Origin: M55B144 sp964550615
GTDB taxonomy: Bacteria; Bipolaricaulota; Bipolaricaulia; UBA7950; UBA9294
Reading direction: 5' to 3'
Length of the DNA stretch: 64,000 nucleotides
NCBI GenBank assembly: GCA_964550615.1
Contig: CAZKAB010000005.1
Location: 1 to 64,000, forward strand
The position numbers and the translations under genes were made by a program. A model generated the notes under the pieces. That model did not search any database, was not told the origin of the DNA, and worked only from the letters and a program-made list of their open reading frames with translations. This document shows, piece by piece, positions 60,309 through 64,000 of the stretch (within the stretch, counting starts at the first letter, position 1; each line of letters begins with the position of its first letter).

Positions 60309-60671
60309 ATGTCAAGGTTTGACAGGAAAGCGGAACGCGCAAAGCGACACCTGCGGATTCGAAAGAAAGTACACGGGACAGAGGCGCGACCGCGGCTGTG
60401 CGTGACCAAGAGCATCCGCAACATCTATGCGCAGGTAATCGATGACGACACGGGCCGCACTCTGGTTTCTGCGTCTTCCTTGGATAAGGGGCTGCGCGAT
60501 AGCGTGAACGGATGCAACGTCGCCGCTGCACAGCAAGTGGGTCGCCTTCTGGCAGAGCGCGCGACAGAGAAGGACATTAAGGCGGTCGTCTTTGACCGGG
60601 GCGGGCATCCGTATCATGGAGTGATTGCATCCCTGGCCGAGGCTTGTCGCAATGGAGGGCTGAGGTTTTGA
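60309..60671 (+). CDS. rplR: 50S ribosomal protein L18
   Basis: 120 aa, 5S rRNA-binding. KRHLRIRKKVHGTEARPRLC, RNIYAQVIDDDTGRTLVSAS and DRGGHPYHGVIASLAEACRN. Its TGA stop overlaps the TTG start of rpsE. Confidence 0.97.
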   Translation: MSRFDRKAERAKRHLRIRKKVHGTEARPRLCVTKSIRNIYAQVIDDDTGRTLVSASSLDKGLRDSVNGCNVAAAQQVGRLLAERATEKDIKAVVFDRGGHPYHGVIASLAEACRNGGLRF

Positions 60672-61189
60672 TCACCACGCGTACGCGTCGACCAACCGAC
60701 GAGTTTGAGAACGAGATAATCGACATCAGGCGGGTCAGCAAGGTCACGAAAGGCGGCCGTAACCTGAAGTTTCGGGTCACACTTGTGGTCGGCGATCGCA
60801 AGGGACGAGTCGGCGTCGGACTCGGCAACACGACCGAAATCCCGCGCGCCATCCAGCAGGCGATCCGAGACGCGAAGAAGAATATGATCACCGTCAACAC
60901 GAACGGCGGCACGATTCCGCATGAGGTGATTGGGAAGTTCAAGGCAGGGAACGTGCTGCTGAAGCCGGCGCATCCTGGAACAGGGATCATAGCCGGCGTG
61001 ACAGTGGGCGCTATCTGCCGTCTGGCGGGGATAAAAGATGTGCTGACCAAGTCGCTGGGAACGACGAACCCTCTGACGTTGTCCAAGGCGGCCATTCAGG
61101 GTCTGAGCCAATTACGTAGCCGCGAGGAAGTCGATAGGTTGCGCGGGCGTTCGTCAGAGGCGAAAGAGGAGACAAAGGATGAAGCTTAA
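60668..61189 (+). CDS. rpsE: 30S ribosomal protein S5
   Basis: 173 aa. The TTG at 60668 is the likely start: GGAGGG and GAGG lie upstream and it overlaps the rplR stop for coupled translation. RVSKVTKGGRNLKFRVTLVV, GDRKGRVGVGLGNTTEIPRA and KSLGTTNPLTLSKAAIQGL. rpmD (L30), often next, is missing; rplO overlaps the end. Confidence 0.96.
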   Translation: MITTRTRRPTDEFENEIIDIRRVSKVTKGGRNLKFRVTLVVGDRKGRVGVGLGNTTEIPRAIQQAIRDAKKNMITVNTNGGTIPHEVIGKFKAGNVLLKPAHPGTGIIAGVTVGAICRLAGIKDVLTKSLGTTNPLTLSKAAIQGLSQLRSREEVDRLRGRSSEAKEETKDEA

Positions 61190-61625
61190 CGAACTTCGCC
61201 CGACGAAAGGGAGCACTCACGCACGCAAGCGGGTCGGTCGGGGCTACGGGTCCGGTCATGGGGGGCACGAGAGCGGCCGCGGAAACGGTGGGCAGAACTC
61301 ACGAAGCGGTGGAGGAACCCGCCCTGGATACGAGGGAGGGCAGACTCCTGTTTGGATGCGCTTCCCAAAGCGGGGCTTCACCAACCATGCGCGAGTTGAT
61401 TATGCCTGCGTAAACGTGGATACGCTCGCCGACCGGTTCGAGCCAAATGAAATGGTGTCTCTTGAACGATTGTGCGAGCTAAGGCTCGTGAAGGGAAGGC
61501 CGACTCGGCTGAAGATCTTGGGGAGAGGCGAACTCGATAGACCTCTCACCGTGCGGGCTCATCGATTCACTGATGAGGCGAGACGTAAGATCGAGCAGGC
61601 GGGTGGAAAGGCAGAGGTGGTGTGA
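61179..61625 (+). CDS. rplO: 50S ribosomal protein L15
   Basis: 148 aa. KLNELRPTKGSTHARKRVGR, GYGSGHGGHESGRGNGGQNS, the glycine-rich extension, and MRFPKRGFTNHARVDYACVN. It overlaps rpsE by 11 bp and secY by 4 bp. Confidence 0.98.
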   Translation: MKLNELRPTKGSTHARKRVGRGYGSGHGGHESGRGNGGQNSRSGGGTRPGYEGGQTPVWMRFPKRGFTNHARVDYACVNVDTLADRFEPNEMVSLERLCELRLVKGRPTRLKILGRGELDRPLTVRAHRFTDEARRKIEQAGGKAEVV

Positions 61626-62920
61626 GTATGTGGGAGAAGCTCAGTCATCTGTTCCGTGTTCCCGAATTGCGAGAGCGCATCATATTTACTCTGGGTGCGA
61701 TCATTGTGTTCCGTCTGGGAACACACATCCCGGTTCCGGGAGTCGACCCTGAGGCTCTGAAGAACTTCTTCTCCAGCCAAGGAGGAGGAATCTTCGACTT
61801 CTTGAACATGTTCACCGGGGGAGCTCTTCAGCGCTTTTCGTTATTCGCGCTTGGGGTCACACCTTACATCAATGCGTCGATTATCTTCAGCCTTCTCACC
61901 GCCGTAGTTCCGAAGCTGAAGGAACTACAACAGCAGGGACGCGAGGGCCGTCGCAAGATCACGACCTACACCCGCTGGTCGACGCTCGTCTTGGCCGTAG
62001 TTCAAGCGGCGACGATGAGTATGCTTATCGTCAATTGGGGCTTGAGCAAGGGGGGCCCGTGGTTCTATGTTACATCGGTAATCACCCTCACTACTGGAAC
62101 GATCTTCCTGATGTGGCTCGGTGAACGAATGACTGAGAACGGAATCGGCAACGGAATCAGTATGCTGATCATGATTGGTATTCTGTCCCGATTTCCGTCG
62201 CAGCTTACTTCCACGTACAACGATATCTCGACAGGAACGGTCAGCCCGTTCTGGGGAGTGGCTGTGATCCTCTTGTTCATCATCGTCATCGGTGGAGTCA
62301 CGATGATCCAGCAGGGGCAGCGCAAGATTGTGATTCAGTACGCCAAGCGTACGTCAGGTAGGCGCATCTACGGCGGGCACATGTCACATCTGCCGATTCG
62401 GGTTAACCAAGGTGGAGTCATCCCGATCATCTTCGCATCGGCGCTATTGACGATGCCCACAACCCTGACACAATTCGTTCCTGCACTGTCTTGGCTGACT
62501 CCATATGTGAAGAACGGGAGCCTGCCTTACATCATCGTTTACGTGCTCCTGATCTTCTTCTTCACCTACTTCTACAGCTCGATTGTCTTCGATCCTCAGG
62601 ATGTGGCAAAGAACGTACGCGAGTCGGGCGGATTCATTCCCGGAGTACGTCCGGGAAAACCAACGGCTGACTACATCTCCGGCGTGCTGAACAGAATCCT
62701 ACTGGTCGGAGCCGTGTTCCTGGCCGCGATCGCTGTGCTGCCGTACTTGTTTGCCTGGGTGAGCGGAATCAGAGGCATGTATCTGATCGGTGGAACATCA
62801 TTGTTGATCGTTGTCGGTGTCGGATTGGACACGATCATGCAGATCGAGGCGCACTTGGTGATGCGGCACTACGAGAGCCTTACCAAGTCGGGCGGACTGC
62901 TGGGACGAAGGAAAGGATAA
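61622..62920 (+). CDS. secY: Preprotein translocase subunit SecY
   Basis: 432-aa ten-span channel of the Sec translocon. MWEKLSHLFRVPELRERIIF, GIFDFLNMFTGGALQRFSLF (plug/TM2), the LGVTPYINASIIFSLLTAVV segment, RTSGRRIYGGHMSHLPIRVN and the C-terminal IEAHLVMRHYESLTKSGGLL. It starts at a GTG overlapping the rplO stop. Confidence 0.98.
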   Translation: MSMWEKLSHLFRVPELRERIIFTLGAIIVFRLGTHIPVPGVDPEALKNFFSSQGGGIFDFLNMFTGGALQRFSLFALGVTPYINASIIFSLLTAVVPKLKELQQQGREGRRKITTYTRWSTLVLAVVQAATMSMLIVNWGLSKGGPWFYVTSVITLTTGTIFLMWLGERMTENGIGNGISMLIMIGILSRFPSQLTSTYNDISTGTVSPFWGVAVILLFIIVIGGVTMIQQGQRKIVIQYAKRTSGRRIYGGHMSHLPIRVNQGGVIPIIFASALLTMPTTLTQFVPALSWLTPYVKNGSLPYIIVYVLLIFFFTYFYSSIVFDPQDVAKNVRESGGFIPGVRPGKPTADYISGVLNRILLVGAVFLAAIAVLPYLFAWVSGIRGMYLIGGTSLLIVVGVGLDTIMQIEAHLVMRHYESLTKSGGLLGRRKG

Positions 62921-62925
62921 GCAAT

Positions 62926-63552
62926 ATGCTGACACGTATCGTGCTTCTTGGGCCTCCGGGTGCGGGGAAGGGAACACAGGCGAAACTCCTTGCGAAGGAA
63001 ACGGGTCTCTTACACCTATCGACCGGCGATATCCTGAGAGATGAGGTCAATCGCGGCACCGATCTGGGACGTGAAGCGAAGGGGTACATGGATCGTGGCG
63101 ATCTTGTTCCCGATTCCCTGATCATCAACATGATCGAGGGACGGATCGATTCGGCCGATGGATTCATTCTGGATGGATTTCCCCGAACGGCCGCGCAGGC
63201 ATCCGCATTGGAGGAGATCACCAAGATTGACGTGGCGATCAACATTGATCTGTCGCGCGATGACGTCATCTCCCGGCTTTCGTCGCGACGCGTCTGCCGG
63301 GGCTGTGGGAGAATATACAACTTGCTGTTCAATCCGCCGACGGACAAGGACAAATGCGAAGCCTGTGGCGGCGAATTGTTTCAGCGAGATGATGATCGAC
63401 GGGAAGTAATCGAGAATCGATTCGATGTCTATATGCAAGCGACAGCACCGTTGATTGATTTCTACGGCGAACGTGGCTTGCTGCAAGATGTCGATGGCTC
63501 ACAGCCGACTGACAAGGTTTCGTCGCAGATTCTCGCCATGCTTGACGAATGA
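62926..63552 (+). CDS. adk: Adenylate kinase with zinc lid
   Basis: 208 aa. P-loop GPPGAGKGTQAKLLAKETG, LHLSTGDILRDEVNRGTDLG, DGFPRTAAQASALEEI. The lid carries the four-cysteine zinc site CRGCGRIYN and CEACGGEL seen in Gram-positive and thermophile enzymes. Its stop overlaps the map start. Confidence 0.98.
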   Translation: MLTRIVLLGPPGAGKGTQAKLLAKETGLLHLSTGDILRDEVNRGTDLGREAKGYMDRGDLVPDSLIINMIEGRIDSADGFILDGFPRTAAQASALEEITKIDVAINIDLSRDDVISRLSSRRVCRGCGRIYNLLFNPPTDKDKCEACGGELFQRDDDRREVIENRFDVYMQATAPLIDFYGERGLLQDVDGSQPTDKVSSQILAMLDE

Positions 63553-64000
63553 TAACGCTGAAGACATCGGACGAAATCGACACGATGCGTGAGAACGGGG
63601 GGCTGCTGGCCTCCTGTTTGCATGAAATCAGTTTGCATGTGGCTTCGGGCAAGAACACGGAGTCGCTGGATCGAATGGCCGAGAATCTTATCCGTCAGGC
63701 GGGGGCGTCGCCGGCATTCAAGGGATACAACGGATACCCGGCCACGATCTGCGCATCGATTAACGCTGAGGTTGTGCATGGGATTCCTTCCAAGAAGCGC
63801 GTATTGCACGATGGAGACATACTCTCCATCGATATCGGATTGGTGAAGGATGGATTGTACAGCGACATGGCGACTACCGTACCTGTGGGCGAGATAGATT
63901 CAAACGCAGAGTACCTGCTGCGCATAACAGAGCAAAGCTTGTGGCAGGGGATCGAACAGGTTAGAATAGGTAATCGTTTGTCGGATATTTCGCACGCCAT
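63549..64000 (+). CDS. map: Methionine aminopeptidase, type I (3' end beyond window)
   Basis: Partial, about 150 residues from the ATG at 63549. SDEIDTMRENGGLLASCLHE, KGYNGYPATICASINAEVVH with the substrate His in VVHGIPS, and the first metal Asp pair in DGDILSIDIGLV and LYSDMATTVPV. It follows adk in the classical secY-adk-map order. The remaining metal ligands lie past the edge. Confidence 0.95.
   Translation, partial: MITLKTSDEIDTMRENGGLLASCLHEISLHVASGKNTESLDRMAENLIRQAGASPAFKGYNGYPATICASINAEVVHGIPSKKRVLHDGDILSIDIGLVKDGLYSDMATTVPVGEIDSNAEYLLRITEQSLWQGIEQVRIGNRLSDISHA

Noticed and set aside
1..64000. CRISPR arrays, insertion sequences, integrases, phage genes, rRNA genes
   Set aside because: I looked for regularly spaced repeats, transposase motifs, terminal inverted repeats and rRNA signatures and found none.

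Overview
This 64 kb window is bacterial, about 55% GC, and appears to be part of a draft or metagenome-derived assembly because it contains two 100-N scaffold gaps. The gene set suggests an anaerobic, sugar-using, deep-branching bacterium. It has three sugar ABC transporters, a secreted GH57 amylopullulanase, trehalose synthase TreT, a bifunctional phosphoglucose/phosphomannose isomerase and formate-tetrahydrofolate ligase. It also has family 4 uracil-DNA glycosylase, HerA, long-form HPF and a split rpoB/rpoC arrangement. Candidatus Bipolaricaulota (OP1/Acetothermia) is my best guess, with low to moderate confidence; no 16S rRNA is present to test it.

Positions 1-18,000 (minus strand) hold two carbohydrate clusters. 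The first is a ROK repressor, a raffinose-synthase-like GH36 protein, GH57 amylopullulanase, MalE and a MalF that runs off the left edge. The second is a DeoR regulator, a sucrose-phosphate-synthase-like GT4, a uridine-kinase-like P-loop kinase, a complete sugar ABC transporter, TreT and GalT. Positions 18,518-20,588 hold convergent phosphofructokinase and ROK glucokinase genes.

Positions 20,853-29,935 (plus strand) are the most unusual part. A GntR DNA-binding domain fused to a whole ABC sugar-binding-protein domain, without signal peptide, precedes a consensus promoter with a palindromic operator. A periplasmic binding protein, two permeases, a GT4, a GT81-like glucosyl-phosphoglycerate-synthase-type enzyme and a MOFRL glycerate 2-kinase follow. 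I read this as a self-sensing compatible-solute (glucosylglycerate-type) uptake and turnover locus.

Positions 29,932-45,000 are housekeeping: pgi/pmi, bifunctional nuclease, a LolA/MucB-like anchored protein, pgk, tRNA-Gly(CCC), UDG4, a TPR protein, infB, rbfA, fhs, a CCA-adding-type enzyme, herA, hpf, a degenerate PP-loop protein and an FmdB zinc ribbon. Several transcripts here look leaderless, and one bidirectional promoter shares a palindromic -10.

Positions 45,029-64,000 carry rpoC (without rpoB), then the fused str/S10/spc operon: rpsL, rpsG, fusA, rpsJ, rplC, rplD, rplW, rplB, rpsS, rplV, rpsC, rplP, rpmC, rpsQ, rplN, rplX, rplE, rpsN, rpsH, rplF, rplR, rpsE, rplO, secY, adk and map (cut by the right edge). 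tuf and rpmD are absent from their usual places.

Both N-gaps are flanked by identical 55-bp copies of the same sequence. Removing one copy plus the Ns (155 bp) restores an intact reading frame in each interrupted gene.
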